Counted from the first letter of the stretch, positions 31,312 through 41,990 are shown. The stretch: 64,000 nt of DNA from Ixodes scapularis (GCF_016920785.2 NW_024609857.1:192523027-192587026); one strand, 5' to 3'. Translations and numbers: made by a program. The notes: generated by a model not told the origin, from the sequence alone.

Positions 31312-32954
31312 TTTACGTAAGTCGCCAAACGTCAGAGGCTGAGGGACGTTATCATTCATACGAGCTGGAAGCACTCGCCGTGGTGTGGACGTTGGAACGA
31401 CTCAGGACTTATCTTCTTGGAATCGATTTCAACGTTGTCACGGACTGCAGCGCCCTACGGGGAACGATGAGCAAACGTGAACTCATACCCCGAGTGGCAC
31501 GCTGGTGGTTGCGGTTGCAAGAATTCACCTTCACGGTTATTCACAGAGATTCAGCGTCTATGCTGCATGTTGATGCGTTGAGTAGGTCTCCGACTGGACC
31601 AGCGGAAGAGATGGAGGCGTGCGAAGGACTCCATATCTACGCTACAGCGATGGAAGAAACGGATGACTGGTTGGTTGCCGCGCAACTACTGGACGCCGAT
31701 GTGAAACACATCAGAGAGGTTCTGGAGAAACCTGCGTCCTCGGCCGAGGAGCGCCGCATCCACTCCGAGTATAAACTCCAGAGGAATGTTGTCTTCCGAA
31801 ACATTGATGGAGACTCATCAAGGCTGCTGTGGCTTGTTCCGAAACCACTGCGTTGGCAGGTTGTGCGACGTTCCCATGATGATCTGGGGCATGTGGGGAC
31901 GGAAAAGACGATCAAACGGATCCAGGAGAAATACTGGTTCGCAGGAATGAAGCGCTATGTACGGAGATACGTCGCCTCATGCGCAGAGTGCCTCTATAAT
32001 AAGACGCCAACAGGAAAGAAACCTGGCATGCTTCATTCCATCGACAAGGTCGGTGTTCCGTTTCACACACTCCATCTGGACCACTTGGGACCGTTTCCAA
32101 GATCCAGACACGGGAGTACGTACCTGATTGTAATTGTGGACGGGTTCACAAAGTTTGTGATACTCACACCTGTTAAGAACGCAGGAGGCCACGCGACTAC
32201 GCGATGCCTGCGACACATCGTTGGACTTTTTGGACCGCCGACGCGAGTAATCACGGACCGAGGAGTGGCGTACACTAGCACGACATTCAAGAAGTGCTGT
32301 GAAAACTCTGGCATCATTCACATTTTGACTTCAACAGCCACACCGCGTGCGAATGGTCAAGTCGAGTGTTTCAACAGGACGATCACTCCAGCGATTGCCA
32401 CTTTGACAAAGGACAAAGGTGAGAAGATCTGGGATGAGGTTGCTGACCTTGTTCAGTGGAGCCTGAACAACACGTACCACAAAGCAATAGACAGCACACC
32501 GTTCAGATTGTTGTTCAACTTCGAGTCAAGAAGCTTGAATGGCGATCACCTCGATGACGCTTTGCGCGACCTGTCTACTAAAACTAGCGAGGAGATGTCA
32601 AATAGAAGGAAGGAAGCTATCCAAGCCATCCGACTTGATCAAAAGAGGCAGAAGCGTCGCTACAACCAGAAGCGACGACATGCTCCAACGTTTGAACCGG
32701 GAGATATCGTTGTGGTTCAGCGAGAACCGACGTCGATAGGAGAATCGCGCAAGTTGCAGGAGAAATACAAAGGTCCGTACGTAGTCACGAAGCGACTTCC
32801 AAACGACACCTATCGCATCGAGGACATACCTGGCCACCAGCGGACTCAACGTTATTACACTTCAACAGCTCCCGTCGATAAGCTAAAACGACTCAACACA
32901 TTCGATGTGGACAGTGAAGAAAGTTCTGAAGAAACATCAAGTGAGGGCACTTGA
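31269..32954 (+). CDS. Gypsy B rest of RNase H and integrase
   Basis: This 561-residue frame continues RNase H (VSRQTSEAEGRYHSYELEALAVVWTLE is the central block; FNVVTDCSAL holds a catalytic Asp). The integrase follows, with a zinc-binding region (HDDLGHVG and CAECL), catalytic LDHLGPF, TDRGVAYTS and GQVECFN, and a C-terminal GPY/F-type module around EKYKGPYVV. The Met at 31269 is arbitrary, because it lies inside RNase H. It joins the upstream frame by a -1 shift within about 40 bases. I see no canonical slippery heptamer in the right phase, so a one-base deletion is more likely than programmed recoding. The G-rich site also allows an assembly error. Confidence 0.9.
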   Translation: MLLQLQSDGHFHPVIYVSRQTSEAEGRYHSYELEALAVVWTLERLRTYLLGIDFNVVTDCSALRGTMSKRELIPRVARWWLRLQEFTFTVIHRDSASMLHVDALSRSPTGPAEEMEACEGLHIYATAMEETDDWLVAAQLLDADVKHIREVLEKPASSAEERRIHSEYKLQRNVVFRNIDGDSSRLLWLVPKPLRWQVVRRSHDDLGHVGTEKTIKRIQEKYWFAGMKRYVRRYVASCAECLYNKTPTGKKPGMLHSIDKVGVPFHTLHLDHLGPFPRSRHGSTYLIVIVDGFTKFVILTPVKNAGGHATTRCLRHIVGLFGPPTRVITDRGVAYTSTTFKKCCENSGIIHILTSTATPRANGQVECFNRTITPAIATLTKDKGEKIWDEVADLVQWSLNNTYHKAIDSTPFRLLFNFESRSLNGDHLDDALRDLSTKTSEEMSNRRKEAIQAIRLDQKRQKRRYNQKRRHAPTFEPGDIVVVQREPTSIGESRKLQEKYKGPYVVTKRLPNDTYRIEDIPGHQRTQRYYTSTAPVDKLKRLNTFDVDSEESSEETSSEGT

Positions 32955-32971
32955 TTGCTAGGATGGCCGAA

Positions 32972-33135
32972 TGTTAGCGCCGTCCTCGAAGGCGACGAAG
33001 AGTACCCCAAGAGCGCTCCACGATCCGCGTGACTTAGAGTTCTTTTCTCGGTAGCCATACCTGCCTGACGTATATTAAACGTCCTTTCCTAACCTTCTCT
33101 CGGCCGCCCCCGTCTTCAATGTCGAGACCGTAACA
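32972..33135 (+). repeat. 3' LTR of gypsy B
   Basis: Same as the 5' LTR apart from one A/G difference near its position 21. Confidence 0.95.
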
Positions 33136-33189
33136 CAAGGATCAATAAAGTAACCGAAAGAGAAATCTCATTGTCTCAGAGCTTAATTT

Positions 33190-33560
33190 CTAATGTTTCC
33201 TAACCGGCTCGCCTGCATGGTTTCGCCCTTTGGAAAGGTTACCGTCTCGCGGACGGCACAAACCGACGTCCCGGCGGCGGCGTCTCGGCGAGCTTGCACG
33301 CGGAGGCCGCCGCCAACCGATCGCCGTCGGGCCGGGCTCGCGGCGCGACACTTGCCCGTACTCGGCCGGGAGCCCCAAAGCAGGTTCGCTCGAAGCGTAG
33401 AAACGGCGTGATGTCTGACGAAAGGTAAAGGGCATCCACACCACGAACGGACAGAAGCGGATGCGAAGCCGCGCGCGAAAGTAAACAACGGCAGAAAAGT
33501 GCCGTCCTCACCGCTATGAAATTCGTCCCGCAAAATCACTAATCCGCTGCCGCATCCCTT
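33190..33560. other. GC- and CpG-rich segment of unknown nature
   Basis: A strongly GC-rich stretch (CCGCCGCC, CGCGGCGCG, GGCCGGG) in an otherwise AT-leaning neighbourhood. All frames look like by-products of composition. It could be a fragment of ribosomal DNA spacer or a CpG island. I cannot decide. Confidence 0.35.
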
Positions 33561-33591
33561 TCCCCTGCTGCTCGTACTTTCTCTACTCCCT

Positions 33592-33810
33592 GTCACTAGT
33601 TGTGTGCAGCGCAGGCGAAGGCAACGCCAGGCGAAGAGAGAAACGTCGAGCACTAAGCAGGCGGGAGAGAAGAGGAGGGCAATTTGGGTGAGGGGAAAAA
33701 GGGAGTGAACTAGGAACTTCAGAAAGATAAAGGTTCCCAGCGCTCCTGGTGCTTGCTCTTTTCCCCCTCGCCTGGCGTCGCCTTCGCCTATACTGCAAGC
33801 AACTAGTGAC
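33592..33810. mobile_element. Small inverted-repeat element
   Basis: Ends GTCACTAGTT and AACTAGTGAC are exact reverse complements. The arms continue for about 60 bp with good pairing (GGCGAAGGCAACGCCAGGCGA against its complement in GCCTGGCGTCGCC). It is 219 bp long with no coding capacity and looks like a foldback MITE. Confidence 0.65.
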
Positions 33811-35296
33811 TTGCGGTATAACTAGACGGCTACTCTGGCTCGCGGGGCATGCCGACGAAACGAAGCTCGGTATACGTAGTAATTGCTACAGCCGAGCGTG
33901 GCGCAGTTCATCGGTTTACCACTGCTCTCGCTGCGAAGGACCGTCGAGTCAACCACCAGCATGGTGCTTACCTGCGTTCGAGGTCGTCATATGACGTAGG
34001 CGCAAGGCATGTGTAGTTTTGTGAAACTTTTATTTGAGTTTTATTTGTTTGTTATTGCACTGTTGCGATTATTATTTTGCTTCAGAAGAAAGCCTGTGCT
34101 ATTTGGAATAACTGGGAAAGGGGGAAAACTGAAAAACCAAAGTAAAGAAATCATAAATTTATATCTTCATAACTGACACCGTACATCTTAATAAAAAAAA
34201 AAACGCCGACCTTGTATTTACATATAAAGTAATATTGCACATCTCAAACTTGCAACTCAAACGAAGTAGCAGAAGCTGTCTTTTGCCTAACCGAACACTA
34301 AACGCATCACAAGAATGTCTCGGGCTGCTTTGTAGAAATCGCTTGTTGCCGACATACGTGTAGGACTTCCGATTGAGACACCCTTTACCACGGAATTGAA
34401 ATCCACAGCCGCCCGGCAGGCCGCACGACACGCGAAACTATTGTTCCGCAAGCAGGCATCCCAAGATTGTAGACGGCTAATGCGTCATCCGTCAAACCAC
34501 GCCATGTCGCTTGTGGCGTTACCCGCGCACATGTGTGTGTGCGAACTTTTTTTCAAAGATGCTGCGTAGGGTACACCGTGCGCAACGGCTTCTCAGCCGT
34601 TCGGAGGGGAAAAGATTCGCGACAACATAGTAGCGTCTTGCATCTTCAGTATGCTAAAAGTGTTCGGGAGTCCCCCGCTCGCATTTCCGCACAGCGAGTG
34701 CGGACGGCACTCCGGTCGCGATTTCTGTGTCGTTGCTCTGCCTACACTAATGTCATATGCACTGGCAATCGAAGCAGCCCTCTCGAGACTTAATTCGAGT
34801 CCAATAGACGACTTTATAGCGCGAAAGACTGTCGTAGCAAGAGTAGAACTCATTTCGGTAGCGGCTTAAACAGGAGCTTTATCTTCGTTGACGCCTGCAT
34901 CGAGAACGACGAAATATACACAAAAACATTAAATATAAAAAATGCAGCACGCATAAAGAAATGCAAACATGGCAAGGACACGGACAAAGTAGAGAACGTT
35001 ATTGCTACAAAATGCATATACTTACAAGTTACACAGAAAGAGAGATAGATAGATCGTTAAATCTAAAAGAAAACGGAAGTTTGAGGTGACATCAATGCCG
35101 AGGTAAGGCAATGCGGAGGGAGAGCAGCCGGAAACATCCGCGTATTCCTATAGGCAGCTAAGCACGCTTTTTTGATCGCGGTTATAAAGAATCGGCGACA
35201 TACTCCCCATTAAGCTAGCTAAATATAATTCTCGCTCCGAGCGTGCGCATGAATGACTCCTTTCCACTTTCCTACTTCTGCTGTGCAAAAAAGAAA
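33811..35296. other. No recognisable gene
   Basis: Several short open stretches (for example 34159-34431 minus and 34533-34793 plus), none with a recognisable motif. Confidence 0.4.
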
Positions 35297-35560
35297 GTCG
35301 CGGGTCTATAGCCTAGGTCGCATAAAACACCATTGGGCCGGCTAAAAAAATGGTATTGTCGCGAATCTATAGCTCGAGAGACCTACATCCCTCTACAGAC
35401 GGCTAAGGTACAATGAAAGGCCGGAGGCCTATAGTTTTGCTGGCAAAAGGTACTTTGAAGTCGGCTAAAGAACATCCAATAGTCGCGAGTCTATAGATTT
35501 AGGGACGTACACCCCTCCATAGCCTGCTAAAGCACATTCAATAGTCGCGGATCTATAGCA
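35297..35560. repeat. 62-bp minisatellite (GTCGCGAGTCTATAG family), part 1
   Basis: About four and a half degenerate units of about 62 bp, each beginning GTCGCGRRTCTATAG and containing CGGCTAAAG. Confidence 0.7.
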
Positions 35561-36760
35561 TTAAAGGAGTACGGAAACCAAATTCTAGAGCCCATCTCTT
35601 TGCTTGAACATGAAGAGGGTTAAAATAGGACTTCACCATCACCAATATTCCGTACCATAACGCGAAAAAACGTATTTTAAACTGAATAAAACGATAACCA
35701 AAGACCACCTCGTGTGTTTCTGAAGCTTCGATGGAATGTCGTGACGACAACATGTCCGTAAGAGCAGCGCCACAACGGGAAGTACGGTCACTCATAGATA
35801 TTACTTAGGCCTGAACGTAGTATCGAGGCACTTTGGCGAAGAAAGTAACAACAGAGTTGGCCACCGTTCGTTTTAGTATCGGATGGTCTTTCCGGCAAAG
35901 CCTGTATGGGGATTGTGTACGTGCGATGTAATATTCACGCTACGAAATGTCTAGTTAAACGAGCCCGAATGCCCACCTTTCCTGATGATGAGATGGCCGC
36001 TTTGGTCGACTGGAACTGGTAACAAACTCGATCGCTAAGAAGTCAACACTACTACCATCGTCGCTAAAAGGAGACGGCCTGTGCGTCTATGGAAAGCGGC
36101 GCGCATGTGAAAAAATCGCTGCGGCGTTTTTCGTAGCTTCGGGGATGCGGGAGATACGTTTGAAGCAAAAGAGTGTCCGCGATATCCTCCTAAATAACTG
36201 TTCGCACTGTGAGCGGAACCGTACTGGCACCGCACTCTTGGTAACCGCTTCGGGAGCGATCTTTTACAACCGGTTTTATGAACCGCTGGGCCTCCACACA
36301 ATCGGAACTCGATGTTGACGTGACGCTCGGCAGAGAAAGATTGGACCGGCATGTGTTGGCGTATCATCATGTCGGATTAAAATTGACATCTAAAAAAAAT
36401 GTGTACGTACCCATGTTGCGAAGGCAATTCCTATGGCGTTTATTTGAGCTCTATTAACACAAAAAAGGAGATTGAATCGGGGAGAGTCCCTTTTCAACGA
36501 GAACGTTCGTCACCGCTGTATCTGAAAACAAGCTAGGTACGACGAGGGGAAAGACTGGCCTTCTTACCCCAAAATATAGGTCAGGGTTCAAACTATTCAT
36601 ACGAGAAGGGTTCACAAAGATCGCGTGGCCGTATTCCATTCATCAAGCCGGCCGGTAGTGTGCAGATGGCTTTGTCCCGAGTCGTCGAAGTGTTTTGCTA
36701 AGCCTAGCGCCTTTGATGGTCGCTTGGTCGGTGCCGCTGAAGCTTTATCAGGTATCCGTG

Positions 36761-36800
36761 GTACTTTAAACTGAACGCCGCGGCGTTCAGTCTAAAGTAC
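36761..36800. repeat. 40-bp near-perfect palindrome
   Basis: GTACTTTAAACTGAACGCCG is followed at once by its reverse complement with one mismatch (19 of 20 pairs, no loop, centre 36780/36781). Directly after it come GTACC and a T-rich run. Confidence 0.9.
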
Positions 36801-37065
36801 GTACCTTTTTTTTTCTTTTTTTCTTTTCTTGGGACGCGCACAGAGAGCACAGAAATGCACGTTGGTCGTCGTGACGACGTAAGTGAGCGATGTTGCGGGC
36901 GATGTAGATTTGATCATAAAAAGTGTGTAAAGCTTTGTAGCTGTCATGGGCGTGGTCGTAGGATTTCATCGTAGCGTACGAACAACTTGCGATCATTTCT
37001 CTTCGTGAATACGGATCTCTTCTTAGGTCTGCTGTAAGATCGTTTCGTGTTACCTGTTCCGAACG

Positions 37066-37104
37066 ACGAAGACAAGGCAGACGGGTCGTCTGCCTTGTCT
37101 TCGT
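37066..37104. repeat. Perfect 18-bp stem hairpin
   Basis: ACGAAGACAAGGCAGACG (37066-37083) and its exact complement (37087-37104) enclose a GGT loop. Confidence 0.92.
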
Positions 37105-37618
37105 ACAAATACGACTCTCTGCCGAGTCGCTTCTCGGCCATCATGGCTACTGGTGATGTAAGGGCGTGGCGGCGTCTTCGTCCTTATTAATGTCATCATA
37201 CCCACCGCTCTCGTCGCGTTAGTCGGTGACCGTACACTCGAGGCAGCTCCGCCGCTCCGCCGCTCCGCCGGCTCCGCGATATGCTTCATCCCTCGGGTAC
37301 TTCGACTAGGCGAGATTCTAACACGTTGACGCATCCAAGTGGCAAGAATCATAACTACGGTACGCTTGGCCCTCCGAGGCATTATGACGTCAAGACCGCG
37401 CCGAGTCGGCCGGATCTCCCGAGATGTATCGCGCTCTTCGACGGCTGATTTTGAAGAGCTCGCCAAAATCCGGGCATTTAGAACGGAGAATATAGCCATC
37501 CGCTTAAAATATGACTATGCAACTATCAATTACAGGTTTATCTGATCCTATTTGACTTATCTCTAGATATTTTTTTGTATATTTTAAGTTTCCATTCAGT
37601 ATTCCTTTAAGGACGAAC

Positions 37619-37800
37619 ATTTTTCTATAGCTCGCTAAAGGAAGTTGAGTAGTCGCGAGTCTATAGCCTCATAGGCACATATTATTTTACAGTCAGCTAT
37701 AGAAATCTGAATGGTCGAGTATCCATAGCTTTGAAGACAAAGATTATTTTGTATGTAGCTATTGCGTGTTTTATGTCTTCTTATGGCCGACAAAAGAGGG
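37619..37800. repeat. 62-bp minisatellite (GTCGCGAGTCTATAG family), part 2
   Basis: Two to three diverged units (TAGTCGCGAGTCTATAGCC, GCTCGCTAAAG) in the same orientation as 35297-35560. The two blocks may be one array split by the DNA between them. Confidence 0.6.
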
Positions 37801-37904
37801 CCGTATAGTGTGATAGCTCACCATACGATTTTTCATAGACGTCCATAGATCATTTTCGTATTGATTGGCTCCGACAATCCAGGAGTGGACAGCTTATACC
37901 GGCC

Positions 37905-38489
37905 CATAACCAATATTGATAAGGCATTGGCTATGGAAGTACTATATTGACCAGCCTATGCCAGCACATCACCAATATCGAAAAACTCTTGGCTTCAACA
38001 GTTCAATATTTCACCAGCTTAGGCCAGAGTATATCCAATATTGGAAAGCATTGGCTCTGACAGTCCATTATTGTACAGGTTATGCATGCGTATATGCAAT
38101 ATTGGAAATCCATTGGCTCCAACAGTCCAATATTTTATAGCTTATGCCTGCGTATATCCAATACCGGAAAGCCATTGGCCTTGACAATCCAACCGGATAG
38201 CTCATCCTGGTGTATATATAATATTGGAAAGCTACTGGTTGTGACAATTTAATATTGAACAGATTATGCCGGCATATCTCCGATATTGGAAAGCCAGTGG
38301 CTTTGACACTTCATTTTTTAAAGGCCAATGCCAACGTATCACCGATATCGGTAAACTATTGGAGACTATAAACCATTATTGGCCAAACCGATGCCAATAT
38401 TGGTAAACATATGGCTCAGTTGGGCCACTGTTGAACCATTATTTGCCACATCAAATCCAATGTTGGCCCAATACTGTGTGCAGCCTGGG
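37905..38489. repeat. 61-bp minisatellite (CCAATATTGG family), right member
   Basis: About ten tandem, degenerate units of about 61 bp, each starting CCAATATTGGAAAG and containing CATTGGCT and a TATGCC..TATATC tail. The array ends with TGTGCAGCCTGGG followed by TA (38490-38491), the inverted counterpart of CCCAAGCAGCACA at 26861. Confidence 0.75.
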
Positions 38490-38624
38490 TATATATTGGT
38501 TGGCGCGACCAGTGCGCTTCGGGACGCCGTTTCCTTACGTGCGCTTATTTTTGCCTCGGTAGACGCAGACCTACTAGAAGCTGGCAGCGGGTAGGGCTTG
38601 ACTGAAAGGACCACGGCAAGACGG

Positions 38625-38685
38625 GCAGGTCAAAAGGGCTCCGCGGGCCGGATTTGGTCCACGGGCCGGGATTTAAAGACCCCTG
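38625..38685 (-). repeat. hAT-type right end (Charlie-like)
   Basis: The reverse complement starts CAGGGGTCTTTAAATCCCGG and runs into GGCCCGTGGACC and CCGGCCCGCGG. It is followed on the plus strand by TTCTAGAC (38686-38693), which matches TTCTAGAT at 22838-22845 in seven of eight bases. Confidence 0.5.
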
Positions 38686-39844
38686 TTCTAGACCGATATG
38701 CTAGTAGCGGCACAAGCGTACACCAAGGGCTTTTTCTTTCCACTTGAAATGCACCACTGAAATGGTGGAAACATCTCGTGAGAAGCGCATTTATTTTACA
38801 AATATTTGACGTCACCAACAAGAAGAAAAAAATATTGGCGTTTACTGCTTGAATTATTACGCAGACTACTACCGCCATGAACCTGCCGTCAGAAGTACGT
38901 TTTGTCGTATGTCTAGAGGCCAAGTACCCTGAAAGCACGTTTCATTAGTAATCAACTGCGTGGTGAGTAAAAATAAGTCTATAGTGGGCGAGGAAATAAA
39001 AAAAGCAAAAATTGTTTATCTTTGTGTCACGGAAGAAAACGAGAGTAAAACAAAATCCGCTTTTCGCAAATATTTACAAAATGTAAACAAGCGCGAAAAA
39101 ATTACCTTTACGTAATTGAAAGGTAATTAAGTTTCGTTTACGTGATATCAACTTGAAGATGATTTCCTCAAAAACTTAGGAAAAAGAAAATCGTATATTT
39201 TGTCCGAAAGCGTATTTTTATATGTTTGAATTCTTTTAACAATAACCGATTTTAGTATCACGTTTGACAAAACTATATTTAGATTATTTTAAAAACTATA
39301 GGTTATGTACCGCAAATAGTTTAGGGGCTTATTCAATCTTGGCAGAGACTGCAAGCGTCAAAAAAGTTAAAACCCGCTGAAGACCGCTGCTGATTTATGA
39401 ACTATCTGAAAAATTCGCACTCTGATACCAAATAATTACTTCTAACGAACTATATATGCTAAAAAACATAAGAAATAGAAGTGTTGACGATTGGGCTAGT
39501 TGGTCATTCATATGAGCGGAAAACAAACAGCGCTTGGACAAGGACACAGTAGAAGGCGGTAGACACACACAGCGCTGACTTCCAACTGAGTTTTATTGGC
39601 ACTGACAACCTGTATAAATACACAATTTTCCCGGGCCAAAAGCCAAAAAAACAAGCAACACAAGAGGAGGACTACACGTGTTCCTAGAATCATCTGCAGG
39701 CGCCGTTGTTCTCCGGTCTGAGTAGAAAAAAAATGAAAGCCGCTTACAACTCCCTGTAACGCCGAATTAGAGCGCAGCTCTTGAGGAGGAGGAGGAGGGA
39801 AGGGCACTGGGGGGGGGGGGTTAAACTAACCAGGGGGGGGTCAC

Positions 39845-40400
39845 GTGACCCCCAATGCCGATGATGTCATCACTGACGTCACTGATGACGTCATCAGTGA
39901 CGATGACGATGCGGGTACCGATGATGTCATTAGTGACGTCACTGATGACTTCACCAGTGATGATGACGATGACGATACGAATGTCGGTGACGTCATCAGT
40001 GACGTCGCTGATGACGTCATCAGTGATGATGACGATGCGGATGCCGGTGACGACATCAGTGACGTCACTAATGACGTCATCAGTGATGATGACGATGACA
40101 ATGCGGATGTCGGTAACGTCATCAGTGATGATGACGATGACGATGCGGATGCCGCTGACGTCATCAGTGATGATGACGATGACGATGTGGATGCCGGTGA
40201 CGTCATCAGTGATGATGACGATGACGATGCGGATGCCGGTGACGTCATCAGTGATGATGACGATGACGATGTGGATGCCGGTGACGTCATCAGTGATGAT
40301 GACGATGACGATGTGGATGCCGGTGACGTCATCAGTGATGATGACGATGACGATGTGGATGCCGGTGACGTCATCAGTGACGATGACGTCATCGGGGGGT
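39845..40400. repeat. 42-bp tandem array with one CRE-like TGACGTCA per unit
   Basis: The unit is built from GATGCCGGTGACGTCATC, AGTGATGATGAC and GATGACGATGTG. The later units are regular at 42 bp and the first ones are degenerate. Most units contain TGACGTCA. Because 42 is a multiple of three and the unit lacks stops, several frames are open (Asp-rich on plus, Ser-rich on minus). I regard these as non-genic. Confidence 0.85.
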
Positions 40401-41215
40401 CACGCGACATCGGCGGGGGTCACGTGACCTCAAGGAGGGGGTCACGTGACCTCGAGGAGGGGGTCACGTGACCTCAGGGGAGTCACGTGACTTCGGGGGG
40501 TCACGTGACCTCGGGGGGTCACGTGACCCCCCACGAGGTCACGTGACCCCGGTGGGGGGCTCGCGCGGTGCATTATGAGACATTTCCCATGATGCACCGC
40601 GCGGTTACGCCGACGGCGACGCCGACGCCGACGGCGACGCCGCTCAAGCCGGAAACGGGCCCCTAAGAGCTGCGCTCTAAAATACACTCCTTTTCCGTCA
40701 AGGCAAGTGACGGGGCACTAACACACTCAGAGCCCGATTGTCCAATGGCGCGTGCTTCTATAATCTCACGTGTCAGCTTATCTTTTTAGAGCGCAGCTCT
40801 TAGGGGCCCGTTTCCGGCTTGAGCGGCGTCGGCGTCGCCGTCGCCGTCGGCGTAACCGCGAGGTCACGTGACCCCCCGAGGTCCGGTGACCCGCCCAGGT
40901 CACGTGACACCCCTAGGTCACGTGGCCCCCTGAGGTCACGTGACCCCCAGAAGTCACGTGACCCCCTCAGGTCACGTGACCCACCCAGGTCACGTGACAC
41001 CCCTAGGTCACGTGGCCCGCTTAGCTCACGTGACACCCCTAGGTCACGTGACCCCCTGAGGTCACGTGACCCCCAAAAGTCACGTGACCCCCTGAGGTCA
41101 CGTGACCCCCTAAGGTCATGTGACCCCATGAGGTCACGTGGACCCCTGAGATCACCTGACCCCTTAGGTCACGTGACCCCCTGAAGTCACGTGACCCCCT
41201 TGAGGTCACGTGACC
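40400..41215. repeat. GTCACGTGAC arrays around a GC-rich inverted core
   Basis: 40405-40560 has about seven copies and 40860-41215 about twenty copies of GGTCACGTGACC, the latter with an 18-bp period (GGTCACGTGACCCCCTGA). Between them lie inverted GC-rich arms (about 40596-40680 and 40788-40860, CGGCGACGCC and GGGCCCCTAAGAGC). They surround a 105-bp piece of Penelope 3' tail (40681-40786). Confidence 0.85.
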
Positions 41216-41329
41216 TTAAGGAGTCACCTATCCCTCAGTACGCTTCCATCTTCCTCTTCAAGAGCTGCGCTCTAACCGGCGTTACAGGGAATTGTAAACG
41301 GCTCTCTTTTGTTTTCTGATGACCGTGCA

Positions 41330-41510
41330 TCGTTCAAAAAACGGAGTACATCCGCAATCGCGGCAATGCACCCCAAGGTGCCCCGACACAACCTGAGACA
41401 CATTTTAACGATGCTTTCTTAAACGCTCATTAAGACAACGTCCTGTCTGCCCTATGTATCTCCGGCCACAGGACAGGGGAATAGAGTATACAACACCCGC
41501 AACGCATGTA
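41330..41510 (-). pseudogene. Inverted partial copy of the GIY-YIG end
   Basis: Nearly exact reverse complement of 41780-41985, including the IGQTGR core and the CRDCGC tail. It forms a potential hairpin of about 190 bp with it. Confidence 0.85.
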
Positions 41511-41554
41511 ACAAACTGGTTTTGGTGTGTCTACCCGTTGCGCCTCCTAATGGC

Positions 41555-41990
41555 AGTCGCAGAGACTCTACTAAAGAGAAGACGCATTGAAAATGCTGAA
41601 CAAGTTAACAGGAAAAACAGGAACATCACAGTACTACCGGACCTACACAAAATATCCCATAATCTGAAGAAAGTGGGACGTCGAGCTGGTGTTCACGTAG
41701 TCTTTTCGGCTCCAGACAAGTTATCTATGTTGTGCAAAAAAGTGAATTCTCATGTAATAGAGAGACAGGTGTGCACCAAGAAACACCAAAACCAGTTTGT
41801 TACATGCGTTGCGGGTGTTGTATTCTCTATTCCCCTGTCCTGTGGCCGGAGATACATAGGGCAGACAGGACGTTGTCTTGAGCGTTTAAGAAAAGCATCG
41901 TCATAATGTGTCTCAGGTTGTGTCAGGGCACCTTCGGGTGTATTGCCGCGATTGCGGATGTACTCCGTTTTTTGAACAATGCACGGTCAT
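41555..41990 (+). pseudogene. Penelope-like protein, C-terminal part with GIY-YIG endonuclease
   Basis: The frame from about 41555 gives a linker (NITVLPDLHKISHNLKKVGRR, VVFSAPDKL, KKHQNQFVTCV) and then VVFSIPLSCGRRYIGQTGR, the GIY-YIG core, until a stop at 41904-41906. The downstream zinc-type tail (HLRVYCRDCGC) follows in another frame, so one frameshift lies near 41890. The RT is absent. In the family this endonuclease nicks the target during retrotransposition. The open frame upstream of 41555 is antisense to the inverted GIY-YIG copy and is not real coding sequence. Confidence 0.8.

Larger units (their letters stand above)
28017..33135 (+). mobile_element. Ty3/gypsy LTR retrotransposon B, complete and recent
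   Basis: The 5119-bp element has 164-bp LTRs (28017-28180 and 32972-33135) that differ at one position by eye (GAAGACG against GAAGGCG), and CAAG duplications at 28013-28016 and 33136-33139. It encodes gag, protease, RT, RNase H and an integrase with a GPY/F-type C-terminal module. One frameshift interrupts RNase H. Confidence 0.95.
35561..37618. other. No recognisable gene; contains two strong hairpins
   Basis: Open stretches on the minus strand (36035-36370 and 37050-37499) are not recognised. Besides the palindromes listed separately I see no features. Confidence 0.4.

Noticed and set aside
33190..33560. Ribosomal RNA gene fragment
   Set aside because: GC-rich like rDNA, but I recognise no conserved rRNA core sequence. 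Left as unknown; an alignment with tick rDNA would decide.
37905..38489. CRISPR array
   Set aside because: Whole 61-bp units vary without a constant repeat and unique spacers, the setting is eukaryotic, and no cas genes are present. It is a minisatellite.
39841..40471. Long open frames of 189-208 codons (Asp-rich on plus, Ser-rich on minus)
   Set aside because: They follow from a stop-free 42-bp tandem unit whose length is divisible by three. Several frames are open at once, so no frame is favoured.
41454..41554. N-terminal extension of the Penelope frame from ATG 41454
   Set aside because: This part is antisense to the inverted GIY-YIG copy, so the frame there is accidental.
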